This document shows, one piece after another, positions 1 through 8,708 of a stretch of 64,000 nt of DNA. The notes beneath the pieces were generated by a model. The model saw only the letters and a list, made by a program, of their open reading frames with translations. It had not been told where the DNA came from and made no database searches. The stretch covers positions 1 through 64,000 of the forward strand of contig NZ_SRYZ01000007.1 of NCBI RefSeq assembly GCF_004793475.1. The letters are read 5' to 3'. The stretch comes from Bacteroides muris (ex Afrizal et al. 2022) (GTDB taxonomy: Bacteria > Bacteroidota > Bacteroidia > Bacteroidales > Bacteroidaceae). Both the position numbers and the translations under genes were made by a program. The first letter of the stretch is position 1, and every line of letters starts with the position of its first letter.

Positions 1-684
1 GAAATGATTCATCTCTCCAGGCGCAAGACGGTCAAAGAGGTTACTTTGGATCTTTTACCGACCATGATGCGGATTGTCCGAACGACTTTTCCCAATGCCA
101 CTATGACCAATGACCGGTTTCATGTACAGAAACTCTTTTATGAGGCAATTGATGAGCTCAGGATTACTTATCGCTGGATGGCACGGGATTTGGAGAACGA
201 TGAAATTCAGCGGTGCAAAGAGCAAAACATAGAGTATGTTCCGTTTCGATATACCAATGGTGATACCCGCAAGCAGCTGCTGGCAAGGGCCAAACATGTA
301 CTTGTCAAGCATTCCAGTAAATGGACTGAATCCCAAAGAATACGTGCGGAAATCATATTCGACCATTATCCGGAACTGAAATCTGTTTACGACTTAGCTA
401 TAGAGTTGACCAATATATATAATAAGCACTATGACAAGGATGTGGCACGTGGAAAGCTTGCCTTGTGGTACAATAAAATAGAAAAGCTTGGATACGGATG
501 TTTCAGAACCGTAACAAATACCATGCAGAACTATTATGAAACAATACTAAACTATTTCGTTAACAGAGAAACGAATGCATTTGCTGAATCATTCAATGCA
601 AAAATTAAAGCGTTCAGAGCACAGTTTAGGGGAGTCGGAGATATACCATTCTTTATTTTTAGATTATGCAAACTAACAGTGTAG
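1..684 (+). mobile_element. ISL3-family transposase, 3' portion (truncated by window start)
   Basis: The frame is open from the first base and ends with TAG at 684, so the window cuts the gene and the ATG at 4 is probably internal. The protein resembles the DDE catalytic half of ISL3 (IS204/IS1001/IS1096/IS1165) transposases. The VTNDRFHV-like block is seen as MTNDRFHVQKL near residue 37, and the C-terminal ETNAFAESFNAKIKAFRAQFRG block carries the likely catalytic Glu. These enzymes cut and join IS ends. The 3' end is undisturbed, so the element may be intact upstream. The terminal inverted repeat probably lies within about 690-745 but cannot be fixed without the left end. Confidence 0.85.
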
Positions 685-726
685 ATTTAACATACCCACA
701 GGGTTTTCGGACTGACCCGAACATGA

Positions 727-745
727 TTTACGGGTGACCCGTAAA
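727..745. repeat. Perfect short palindrome at the IS right end
   Basis: TTTACGGGTGACCCGTAAA is an 8-bp inverted repeat around a TGA centre. It lies just downstream of the transposase stop. It may belong to the right terminus of the ISL3-type element or act as a hairpin. Confidence 0.45.
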
Positions 746-772
746 ACTCCCGTAATCCTTAACAAAAAGAAA

Positions 773-799
773 ACCACTGACTCATTGTGAATCAGTGGT
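773..799 (-). terminator. Rho-independent terminator of the tRNA-Ala transcript
   Basis: The arms ACCACTGA and TCAGTGGT enclose an 11-nt loop. Read on the minus strand, the stem starts 6 nt after the tRNA 3' end and is followed by a T-rich stretch (TTTTCTTTTTG). Confidence 0.7.
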
Positions 800-804
800 C
801 TAAG

Positions 805-878
805 TGGAGCGTATGAGACTCGAACTCATCACCTCGACACTGCCAGTGTCGCGCTCTAGCCAGATGAGCTAACGCCCC
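805..878 (-). tRNA. tRNA-Ala (anticodon GGC)
   Basis: The minus strand folds as a cloverleaf. The acceptor is GGGGCGT/ACGCTCC, with T8-A9 before the GCTC D-stem, and the anticodon stem is CGACA/TGTCG around loop CTGGCAG, giving anticodon GGC. The acceptor contains a G3:U70 wobble pair, the classic alanine identity element, and the discriminator is A. The 3' CCA is not encoded. Confidence 0.95.
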
Positions 879-918
879 GTTGCCAACGTTTGCGGGCTTG
901 CTTTCATTTTTGATGGTG

Positions 919-957
919 CAAATATAATGCATTATTCTGAAATAATTGCTATGTTTG
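919..957. promoter_or_regulatory. Divergent Bacteroidales -7 boxes between tRNA-Ala and DUF4286/ruvC
   Basis: TATATTTG is present on the minus strand (926-919) facing the tRNA. TATGTTTG is present on the plus strand (950-957) facing the gene at 982. Both match the TAnnTTTG -7 consensus. Clear -33 boxes are not seen. Confidence 0.5.
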
Positions 958-981
958 CGAAAGAATTTGAAAAAATAAGTT

Positions 982-1287
982 ATGCTGATATATAATACCA
1001 CTTATCATGTAGAGAAAGGAGAAGACAAAAACTTCCTGATATGGATGCAGGAACACTATCTTCCCGAGGTAGAAAAGAATGGAATATTGTATGCTCCACG
1101 TATAGCCCGTATCTTGAGTCATATTGAGGAAGGAAGTATCTGTTATTCTGTTCAGTTTGAGGTAGAAAACTCTGCCAAATTGCATCGTTGGCATCAAGAG
1201 CAAGGAGTGAAACTGAATGAGGAATTACTGAATATCTTTAAGAATAAAGTGATTGGATTTCCTACATTGATGGAGGTAATAATGTGA
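982..1287 (+). CDS. DUF4286 family protein
   Basis: This 101-residue cytoplasmic protein has the look of a small ferredoxin-like (dimeric alpha/beta barrel) fold: an N-terminal [10 protein letters not shown] strand, helices, and a second strand CYSVQFEVE near residue 53. It matches the DUF4286 family found in Bacteroidetes; its function is unknown. Its stop overlaps the start of ruvC by 4 nt (ATGTGA), so the two genes are translationally coupled. That suggests a link with Holliday-junction processing, but this is context only. Confidence 0.8.
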   Translation: MLIYNTTYHVEKGEDKNFLIWMQEHYLPEVEKNGILYAPRIARILSHIEEGSICYSVQFEVENSAKLHRWHQEQGVKLNEELLNIFKNKVIGFPTLMEVIM

Positions 1288-1862
1288 TACAACCGGTCAA
1301 AGAGAAAATAATATTGGGTATAGACCCTGGTACCACCATTATGGGGTATGGAGTATTGCGTGTGGCAGGTGTCAAGCCAGAAATGATAGCTATGGGAATT
1401 ATTGACCTCCGCAAATTTGGAGACCACTATCTGAAGTTACGCCATATTCATGAACGGATACTGAGTATCATAGAGAGTTATTTGCCTGATGAGCTTGCTA
1501 TTGAAGCCCCTTTCTTTGGAAAGAATGTACAGTCCATGTTGAAGTTGGGGCGTGCGCAAGGCGTAGCAATGGCAGCTGCTTTGAGTAGGGATATTCCCAT
1601 TACGGAATATGCTCCTTTAAAAATAAAGATGGCAATCACCGGAAACGGACAAGCATCCAAGGAACAGGTGGCGAACATGTTGCAGCGTATGCTGCATTTT
1701 CCTAAAGAGGATATGCCTACTTTTATGGATGCAACGGACGGGCTTGCTGCTGCCTATTGTCACTTTCTGCAGATGGGGCGTCCCACGGTGGAGAAAGGCT
1801 ATCATGGCTGGAAAGACTTTATTGCCAAAAATCCGGATAAGGTGAAGAAGTATAAGAATTGA
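1284..1862 (+). CDS. ruvC: Crossover junction endodeoxyribonuclease RuvC
   Basis: RuvC cuts Holliday junctions symmetrically as a dimer, working with the RuvAB branch-migration motor in recombination repair. The RNase-H-like acidic residues are in place: D14 in LGIDPGT, E74 in [10 protein letters not shown], and D149/D152 in [14 protein letters not shown]. At 192 residues it is slightly longer than E. coli RuvC, with a basic tail ending near VKKYKN. The start is GTG at 1284, overlapping the DUF4286 stop. It is the second gene of a two-gene unit and 24 nt upstream of the pullulanase. Confidence 0.96.
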   Translation: MIQPVKEKIILGIDPGTTIMGYGVLRVAGVKPEMIAMGIIDLRKFGDHYLKLRHIHERILSIIESYLPDELAIEAPFFGKNVQSMLKLGRAQGVAMAAALSRDIPITEYAPLKIKMAITGNGQASKEQVANMLQRMLHFPKEDMPTFMDATDGLAAAYCHFLQMGRPTVEKGYHGWKDFIAKNPDKVKKYKN

Positions 1863-1886
1863 AATGTAGAATATAAAAATAATATC

Positions 1887-3884
1887 ATGAAATTGAATGA
1901 ACTTGCTATCATTGGAGTGGCTGCGACAACGGTTGTAAGCTGCACTCCCGCGAAGACGGAGTATGCTTCGTACGAACTTTACCCTGTCCGTTCGGGTAGT
2001 CTGACAGAGATGGAATATACACCTGCTGCCACGCAATTCACATTATGGGCGCCTACGGCGGATGAAGTTCGCCTGATGTTGTTCGAAGCAGGAGATGGAG
2101 GTCATGCCTACGAAACTATTTCAATGGAATCATCTGAAGAAGGGACTTGGAAAGCTAAAGTTGAAAAGGACTTGATAGGTAAATTCTACACATTCAATGT
2201 GAAAATCAATGATAAGTGGTTGGGGGATACTCCGGGTATCAATGCCAAAGCTGTAGGGGTGAATGGAAAGCGTGCCGCCATCATCGACATGAAATCCACA
2301 GACCCCGAAGGATGGGCAGATGATAAACGTCCGGCATTGGACTCTCCTGCCGATGTGATTCTTTATGAAATGCACCATCGTGATATATCCATTGATTCGT
2401 CGTCGGGTATTGAGCATAAAGGAAAGTTCCTGGCATTGACAGAACAGGGAACGGTAAGTCCTGATGGGCTGGCAACCGGCATTGACCATCTGAAAGAATT
2501 GGGAGTGACACATGTACATCTCCTTCCGTCTTATGACTATGCCTCCGTTGATGAGACAAAGCTGGACGAGAACAAGTATAATTGGGGATATGATCCGCAG
2601 AACTACAATGTGCCTGACGGCTCTTATTCCACTGACCCTTATAAGCCGGATGTTCGTATCCGCGAATTCAAGCAGATGGTGCAGGCTTTGCACAAAGCTG
2701 GTATCCGTGTTGTTCTGGATGTGGTGTATAACCATACTTTCAATACATCTGACAGCAATTTCGAACGTACAGTTCCAGGATACTTTTATCGTCAGCGGCC
2801 GGATGGAACGTATGCAAACGGTTCGGCTTGTGGCAATGAAACTGCCAGCAACCGTCCGATGATGCGTAAATACATGATAGAGTCTGTGTTACATTGGATT
2901 AATGAATATCACATTGACGGCTTCCGTTTTGACTTGATGGGTATCCATGACATCGAGACAATGAACGAAATCCGTAAGGCGGCAACGTCTGTAGATTCGA
3001 CTATATTTATATATGGTGAAGGATGGGCGGCGTCGGCTCCACAGATGGCGGAAGATTCTCTGGCAATGAAAGCCAATACTTATAAGATGCCGGGTGTTGC
3101 TGCTTTCTCTGACGAAATGCGTGATGCTTTGCGCGGTCCGTTCAATGACAATCATCAAGGTGCTTTCCTTGCCGGATTGCCGGGAGGAGAGGAGAGCATA
3201 AAGTTTGGTATTGTAGGAGCCATCAGGCATCCGCAAGTAAATAATGACTCTGTGAATTATAGTAAGGCTCCGTGGGCGGAACAACCTACACAGATGATTA
3301 GCTATGTTTCCTGCCATGATGATATGTGCTTGGTGGATAGGCTGAAAGCAAGTATCCCGGGTATTACTCCCGTAGAATTGGCAAAGCTTGACAAACTGGC
3401 GCAAACAGCCGTATTCACTTCCCAAGGTGTACCGTTTATTTATGCCGGTGAGGAAGTGATGCGTGACAAGAAGGGAGTACACAATAGTTTTGAGAGTCCC
3501 GATTCCATCAATGCGATTGATTGGAGACGAAAGGCGGAGCATGCAGATGTATTTGCTTATTATAAAGGTTTGATACAGCTTCGTAAGAAGCATCCGGCTT
3601 TCCGTATGGGTGATGCGGATTTGGTGCGTAAACATTTGGAATTTCTACCGGTTGACGGCAGCAATGTGGTGGCTTACCGTCTGAAAGAAAATGCCAACGG
3701 TGATGCTTGGGGAGATATTATAGTAGTCTTGAATGCCCGTAAGGAGCCTGCCAAACTTACCGTACCCGAAGGTAAATATACAGTGGTCTGCAAGGATGGC
3801 TTTATCAATGAACAAGGTTTGGGTACACTGTACGGCCCCGAAGTTGTTGTTCCGGCCCAATCGGCACTGATTATGTATAAATGA
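1887..3884 (+). CDS. pulA: Type I pullulanase (GH13) lipoprotein
   Basis: This 665-residue debranching enzyme should hydrolyse alpha-1,6 links in pullulan, glycogen or limit dextrins. A lipoprotein signal ends at Cys19 (VVSC), placing it in the envelope. An N-terminal CBM48-like domain (about 45-140) carries FTLWAPTADEVRLMLF. The GH13 barrel shows YNWGYDP (231-237, typical of type I pullulanase), DVVYNH (278-283), nucleophile D349 in GFRFDLMGIHD, acid/base E378 in YGEGW, and H477-D478. No susC/susD partners are nearby, so it is a stand-alone enzyme. It is followed after 7 nt by the ModF-like ATPase. Confidence 0.95.
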   Translation: MKLNELAIIGVAATTVVSCTPAKTEYASYELYPVRSGSLTEMEYTPAATQFTLWAPTADEVRLMLFEAGDGGHAYETISMESSEEGTWKAKVEKDLIGKFYTFNVKINDKWLGDTPGINAKAVGVNGKRAAIIDMKSTDPEGWADDKRPALDSPADVILYEMHHRDISIDSSSGIEHKGKFLALTEQGTVSPDGLATGIDHLKELGVTHVHLLPSYDYASVDETKLDENKYNWGYDPQNYNVPDGSYSTDPYKPDVRIREFKQMVQALHKAGIRVVLDVVYNHTFNTSDSNFERTVPGYFYRQRPDGTYANGSACGNETASNRPMMRKYMIESVLHWINEYHIDGFRFDLMGIHDIETMNEIRKAATSVDSTIFIYGEGWAASAPQMAEDSLAMKANTYKMPGVAAFSDEMRDALRGPFNDNHQGAFLAGLPGGEESIKFGIVGAIRHPQVNNDSVNYSKAPWAEQPTQMISYVSCHDDMCLVDRLKASIPGITPVELAKLDKLAQTAVFTSQGVPFIYAGEEVMRDKKGVHNSFESPDSINAIDWRRKAEHADVFAYYKGLIQLRKKHPAFRMGDADLVRKHLEFLPVDGSNVVAYRLKENANGDAWGDIIVVLNARKEPAKLTVPEGKYTVVCKDGFINEQGLGTLYGPEVVVPAQSALIMYK

Positions 3885-3891
3885 TGATTGG

Positions 3892-5364
3892 ATGATGCAG
3901 CAACATACAATACACATAGCGGGGGGCGTAGTACGCAACCCGCTTGTTCGTTTGACAGAGCCTGTCACCCTTGATTTTCTGGCAGGAGAACACATTGCCA
4001 TTGTAGGACCGAACGGAGCCGGAAAGAGTCTTTTGGTGGATATGCTGACGGGAAAGTATCCATTGCGTGATGGTGAGCTTACCTATGATTTCTCTCCCTC
4101 CCTCACGAAAACTGCCTATGACAATATCAGATACATTGCTTTCCGTGATACTTACGGTTCCGCCGATGCCAATTATTACTATCAACAGCGTTGGAATGCC
4201 CACGACCTGGAGGATGCTCCGTCGATACGCGAAGTACTGGGAGAAGTAAAGGACGATGCCTTGAGGCAACGACTATTTGAACTTTTCAGCATAGAGCCGA
4301 TGCTTGACAAGAAAATCATTCTTCTCAGTAGTGGGGAACTCCGTAAGTTTCAGCTGACTAAGGCTCTATTGTCCGCTCCCCGAATTCTTATCATGGATAA
4401 TCCTTTCATCGGGTTGGATGCGCCTACACGCGAACTGCTCTCCGGTTTGTTGGAACAGCTTACCAGGCTGGGCGGGTTGCAAATTGTCCTTGTGCTTTCC
4501 ATGTTGGATGATATACCTTCATTTGTTACACACGTTGTTTCGGTAGATGGTATGAAGGTGAGCGGGAAGATGAAGCGCGAGGAGTATGTGCAGGCATTCT
4601 GTGTGGACAATCAGATACATATTCGGGAAGAAGCCGGTGCTTTGGAGGAATTGCGGCGGCGTATTTTTGATTTACCCTATGAGCATACGGATTTTACTTC
4701 CGATGAAGTGGTGAAGTTGAACGGGGTCAGTATCCGTTACGATGACCGTATCATTCTGAAGGAGCTGGATTGGACAGTGATGCGTGGGGAGAAGTGGGCG
4801 TTGAGTGGCGAGAACGGTTCCGGTAAGTCTACGTTACTCAGTCTGGTATGTGCCGATAATCCACAGTCGTACGCTTGTGATATTAGTCTTTTCGGACGGA
4901 AGCGCGGGACGGGGGAGAGTATTTGGGAAATCAAGAGACACATCGGTTACGTCAGTCCGGAGATGCATCGTTCTTATCTGAAGAACCTGCCTGCCATGGA
5001 GATTGTAGCTTCCGGTCTGCACGACAGTATCGGACTGTATAAGCGTCCTCACGCAGAACAGATGTCGGTATGCGAGTGGTGGATGGATATTTTCGGTATT
5101 GCCGCCTTGAAAGACAAGCCTTTTCTGCAACTTTCCAGTGGTGAACAACGTCTGGCGTTGTTGGCGCGTGCTTTCGTGAAAGACCCGGAATTGCTGATTT
5201 TGGATGAACCGCTTCATGGACTTGATACTTACAACCGTCGTCGGGTCAAGAAGATTATAGAAGCATTCTGCCACCGAAGAGATAAAACGATGATTATGGT
5301 GACTCATTATGAAAACGAGTTGCCGGGTACGATTACGAATCGGCTATTTTTGAAACGCAACTGA
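3892..5364 (+). CDS. ModF-like tandem ABC ATPase
   Basis: This 490-residue protein has two ABC ATPase domains and no membrane segment. It closely resembles E. coli ModF (PhrA) in length and in the second-half block around LLSLVCADNPQ, ISLFGRKRGTGESIWEIK and HIGYVS. Walker A motifs are GPNGAGKS (39-46) and GENGSGKS (306-313); signatures LSSGE are at 145-149 and 414-418. The second Walker B is canonical (LILDEP, 435-440), but the first reads LIMDNP (167-171), replacing the catalytic Glu with Asn, so the first site may bind ATP without efficient hydrolysis. No molybdate permease is adjacent, and the cellular role is unproven. Confidence 0.88.
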   Translation: MMQQHTIHIAGGVVRNPLVRLTEPVTLDFLAGEHIAIVGPNGAGKSLLVDMLTGKYPLRDGELTYDFSPSLTKTAYDNIRYIAFRDTYGSADANYYYQQRWNAHDLEDAPSIREVLGEVKDDALRQRLFELFSIEPMLDKKIILLSSGELRKFQLTKALLSAPRILIMDNPFIGLDAPTRELLSGLLEQLTRLGGLQIVLVLSMLDDIPSFVTHVVSVDGMKVSGKMKREEYVQAFCVDNQIHIREEAGALEELRRRIFDLPYEHTDFTSDEVVKLNGVSIRYDDRIILKELDWTVMRGEKWALSGENGSGKSTLLSLVCADNPQSYACDISLFGRKRGTGESIWEIKRHIGYVSPEMHRSYLKNLPAMEIVASGLHDSIGLYKRPHAEQMSVCEWWMDIFGIAALKDKPFLQLSSGEQRLALLARAFVKDPELLILDEPLHGLDTYNRRRVKKIIEAFCHRRDKTMIMVTHYENELPGTITNRLFLKRN

Positions 5365-5382
5365 TAATAATACTACAAAAAA

Positions 5383-6675
5383 ATGAAGTACGGAATTCTT
5401 TACCTGTTGCTTCTGCTTTTCTTGTTGGTTTCTTGTGGAAAACAGCGTCTGGCATCGGAGCCTATGCGTCCCGATTCTGCTAGAGTGGCTTGGATTTTTT
5501 ATAAGAAAATCTGGGCTGTATCCGCATTGGATAGTGTGGAAAGATATGCAAATCTGACATGTCGTTATCTTTCGGATAAAGAACTCACAGCAAGAGTGAA
5601 TTACGGTGTGGCGCTTCGTTGCATGAAGTTAGGAATGTTTGAACGGGCTTTGGTCTATTATAGGAAAACAGGTGACGGGGCAGATACTTGGATACAGGGA
5701 GAAGTGTGTAGGGCCATGCCCGAGGCTTATGCCGGTATGGGGCGTTATTTGGATGCAGTCCGTTGTCTGGATTCCATACGCGATTGCAGGCAGTCTCGTT
5801 CCGTCATACCGCATTATTGCCTGGCTAAGGGAAACCTGTATGCCATGACAGGACAAGTTGATTCGGCCTGCCGTTACTATGAAAGTGCTGCTCGTTCGCT
5901 GAATCGTTGGGTGGCAGGTGTAGCTTCGCGGCGATTGAGTGCTTTTCATGCTTCGCGTGGCAAGGATAGCTTAGCTTATAATCTGGCATTGAAAGCGGAT
6001 AAGATACTGATACGTGAAATCCAAAAGGAAGAAGCTACAGAAAATCGTGAGAATTATGAGAAAGAGAAAATGCAGAATGAACTGAATCGTTTGAGGATAG
6101 ACAAGCAGCGGCAAGAAATCATGGTATTATCCCTTGGACTGATTGTGGTTCTGATTGTTTTTGTTTTCTATTTTGTATCGCAGCGTCGAAAACGCCAGAC
6201 CGACCTCTTGTTGTTGCAGGAGAAAACGATTCGACTGGAACAGACCCGACAGTTGCTGGTGCAGGCAGAGGAGTTGACGCTTTTGCGTGAAAAGGAATCG
6301 CAGTTGCGCGAGTCTTTATTTCGCCGTATGAAGTCTTTTCATAAGATTCCTTCTTTGGAAGACAACGACCGGAAAGAAACAGATACCAACCTGCGCATTG
6401 CTTTGAGTAAAGAGGACTGGGACGATATCCGGCAGACGGTGGATAAGAGTTATGATAACTTTACGCAACGGCTGAAACGGAGTTTTCCTTCTTTGTCGGA
6501 GAAGGATGTCAATTTTTGTTGTCTGGTGAAGATTGGAGTCAGTATAAAAGACCTTTCAGATATTTATTGTATCAGTCGCACATCCGTCAGCCGTAAAAAG
6601 CAGCGGGTGAAAAAAGATAAGTTCGGATTGACTGCCGAAGATGATACTTTGGATTCTTTTTTGCGGCATTTTTAG
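5383..6675 (+). CDS. Membrane-anchored TPR regulator with C-terminal HTH
   Basis: This 430-residue protein starts with a lipoprotein-like signal (LLVSCGK). TPR-like helical repeats (about 40-210) follow, then a charged stretch, one transmembrane segment (about 246-265, MVLSLGLIVVLIVFVFYFV), a coiled coil (about 270-320) and a terminal LuxR/sigma4-like helix-turn-helix (about 375-420, LSEKDVNFCCLVKIGVSIKDL). The layout fits the Bacteroides one-protein envelope sensor/regulator class that senses outside through TPRs and has its DNA-binding end in the cytoplasm. The next genes encode BF3164-type propeller lipoproteins, a frequent partner and likely target. Ligand unknown. Confidence 0.75.
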   Translation: MKYGILYLLLLLFLLVSCGKQRLASEPMRPDSARVAWIFYKKIWAVSALDSVERYANLTCRYLSDKELTARVNYGVALRCMKLGMFERALVYYRKTGDGADTWIQGEVCRAMPEAYAGMGRYLDAVRCLDSIRDCRQSRSVIPHYCLAKGNLYAMTGQVDSACRYYESAARSLNRWVAGVASRRLSAFHASRGKDSLAYNLALKADKILIREIQKEEATENRENYEKEKMQNELNRLRIDKQRQEIMVLSLGLIVVLIVFVFYFVSQRRKRQTDLLLLQEKTIRLEQTRQLLVQAEELTLLREKESQLRESLFRRMKSFHKIPSLEDNDRKETDTNLRIALSKEDWDDIRQTVDKSYDNFTQRLKRSFPSLSEKDVNFCCLVKIGVSIKDLSDIYCISRTSVSRKKQRVKKDKFGLTAEDDTLDSFLRHF

Positions 6676-6784
6676 AACTATGTGGCAAAATGTCTATATG
6701 ATACTTTCTTTGTATATAGGTTATATATCTGTATTATAGTGAAATATAAAAGAAAGAAACTTCCGCTTTTGTCTATCGCGAGAA

Positions 6785-6815
6785 TTGTGTTATTGCAATT
6801 TCTACTCTAATTTTG
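6785..6815 (+). promoter_or_regulatory. Promoter of the BF3164-type lipoprotein
   Basis: A TTG element at 6785-6787 is followed after 20 bp by TAATTTTG (6808-6815), matching the Bacteroidales -33/-7 layout. Start codon is 38 nt downstream of the -7 box. Confidence 0.6.
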
Positions 6816-6852
6816 TTCTCATTCTATTCATGAATTTAAAAAGAATGAGGAC

Positions 6853-8070
6853 ATGAAAAACAAAAAACAGATGAGGGTCTTTTCCTTATTGATGGGGGTG
6901 GCTTTATTGGCGGGTTGCAATGGAGCCGGTAAAAAAGCGACGGATGGTTTGGCTGACTATCCGATGGTAAATTCTTTGGCCGGGCAGTCGGTGGTAGGTT
7001 CTGTGGAGGTAATGGATGGCGATTCGGTATGGGTCTGTGACTTTTCTAAATTAAAAGATACGGTTACTTTGCCTTTAAGTGCTATTGCGGAAGAGTTTCA
7101 AGTGGTGAAATTGGATAACAGTGACGAGGCGCTGGTTCCGGCAGGAGGTGTTTTGGTTTCGGACAATTATATATTGGTATATGGCAGGCAGCAGACACCT
7201 TTTAAACTATTTGACAAGTTCGGCAGGTTTCTGGCGAATATAGGCTCTTTCGGACAAGGGCCGGGTGAGTATCAGCTGGTGTATGATGCACAGATTGACG
7301 AGGCGTCGGAGCGTATTTATATCCTGCCCTGGAATGCAAAAGCTTTGCTTGCTTATGACTTGAAAGGTCAGTATGTACAGAGCATTCCTCTGCCCACACT
7401 GGTTCCGAAGGGGAAATTTAAAGTGGACAGTAAAAATTCCACTCTATCGGTATTCATCCTTCCTTTCAATAATCTGCTCTATGCGGCATGGCGTCAGGAC
7501 TTTCAGGGGAATCTGCTGGATACCATTCCCGGACGTCATTTGGCGGTGCGTCCGGACTTCAGTAACGAGGTATTTAGTAACAAGGTGAACGGAAAGTTCG
7601 ATGTATCTTTATTTACTTTCTTTGAACTTCGTCCCGATACGCTTTATCATTTTGAAGAGGGACGTTTGAATCCGCGTTTTACGGTGGATTTCGAGATGAA
7701 GGAAATCCCGATACATTTTTATCAGGAATTGCCCCACTGTTTTGTGGGCGACGTGACGGTAAAGAAGCAGGTAAGTGAGAATAGCTATGTCACTGAGGCT
7801 CCGTCCTGTTATATCATGGACAAGAAGACGTTGAAAGGTGCTTTCTACAGATTGGTGAATGACTATCTGGGAGACATGCCCGCCTATCTTACGGTGAATG
7901 GTGATTACTATATTCTCAATATGGAGCCAGCCAAGCTAAAAGATGCTTTGGAGAAACATCTGGAAATCAAGACAAATCTTTCTTCCAAAGAACGCGAACG
8001 CTTGCAGAAGTTGGCAGATAGCATCCATGAGAATGACAATAACTATATATTATATGCTAAATTGAGATAA
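6853..8070 (+). CDS. BF3164-type 6-bladed beta-propeller lipoprotein
   Basis: This 405-residue lipoprotein carries a lipobox at LLAGCNG (Cys about 22). The body resembles the Bacteroides TolB-like 6-bladed propeller lipoproteins: repeated strands with LFDKFGRFLANIGSFGQGPGEYQLVYDAQID (about 118-150) is the diagnostic blade, where D-x-x-G-x-F-L-x-x-I-G-x-x-GxGPGEY recurs in the family. It should face the periplasm or cell surface. It follows a TPR/HTH membrane regulator and has its own promoter. Function is unknown; ligand sensing with that regulator is inferred. Confidence 0.8.
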   Translation: MKNKKQMRVFSLLMGVALLAGCNGAGKKATDGLADYPMVNSLAGQSVVGSVEVMDGDSVWVCDFSKLKDTVTLPLSAIAEEFQVVKLDNSDEALVPAGGVLVSDNYILVYGRQQTPFKLFDKFGRFLANIGSFGQGPGEYQLVYDAQIDEASERIYILPWNAKALLAYDLKGQYVQSIPLPTLVPKGKFKVDSKNSTLSVFILPFNNLLYAAWRQDFQGNLLDTIPGRHLAVRPDFSNEVFSNKVNGKFDVSLFTFFELRPDTLYHFEEGRLNPRFTVDFEMKEIPIHFYQELPHCFVGDVTVKKQVSENSYVTEAPSCYIMDKKTLKGAFYRLVNDYLGDMPAYLTVNGDYYILNMEPAKLKDALEKHLEIKTNLSSKERERLQKLADSIHENDNNYILYAKLR

Positions 8071-8080
8071 ACCATGAAAT

Positions 8081-8603
8081 ATGTTTGTTTTCTTGTTGGT
8101 ACTTTTCTCTTTTTCGACTTGCAAATAGAGAGCGGAAAAAAGAACCGGTTGTTGCCGATACTCTGTCTGTGACCGTAGAACCGGTACGTTCTGTTGAACC
8201 GTCTTTGGTTGCCGGAAGTGTCACTTTGAGCGAGGATGATTTAGTGCAGAGTTGCGGTAGTGCTCGCGGAACGGCATATTTGTATGAAACGACTGCTTCT
8301 AAGCTGTATGCCGCAGATACTACCGGCACTCTAAAGTCGGTTCCTGTAAAATTCGAGGCCATAAAAGGGAGCAGCTATTCTAGCAAGCAAATAGTCATGG
8401 CGGCGCCTGATACACTCTATTCGGTAGATAACGTCAGGGGAGGCAAGGCACTTTTCCGCATGGTATTGCAAGGTGACTCAACGGTGACGGAGCAGATTTA
8501 CAATCTCTCTTTCAGTAAAAAACACAAGGGGTGGGCTGCTTATATAGGAGACTTCCTTTATGAGTTGCCGGAAGATGTATTGCGTGGTCAACAAGCACTA
8601 TAA
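8081..8603 (+). pseudogene. Small lipoprotein with a frameshift after the lipobox Cys
   Basis: ATG at 8081 opens a convincing lipoprotein signal (MFVFLLVLFSFSTCK), which hits TAG immediately after the Cys-Lys. The mature part continues in the +1 frame from about 8136 (NRERKKEPVVADTLSVTVEPVRS) to a stop at 8603. Removing one A from the AAA at about 8135-8137 would join the two into one lipoprotein of about 173 residues. An alternative TTG start at 8085 gives a continuous frame but no secretion signal. The C-terminal domain is not recognised; DTLYSVDNVRGGKALFRMV suggests another beta-rich envelope protein. It lies 10 nt after the propeller lipoprotein, as a second operon gene would. Confidence 0.6.
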
Positions 8604-8669
8604 ATGCTATAAGCCTATCTTTCAATGTAATTATTGACTGATATTGGCGAGAAATAGAATAAAAAGGTT

Positions 8670-8677
8670 TATTTTTG
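8670..8677 (+). promoter_or_regulatory. -7 box of the LTA-synthase-like gene
   Basis: TATTTTTG matches TAnnTTTG and lies 31 nt before the start codon. A weak TTG element is at 8644-8646, 23 bp upstream. Confidence 0.45.
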
Positions 8678-8708
8678 CGCCTTATATTAAATATATGATA
8701 AGGCACTG

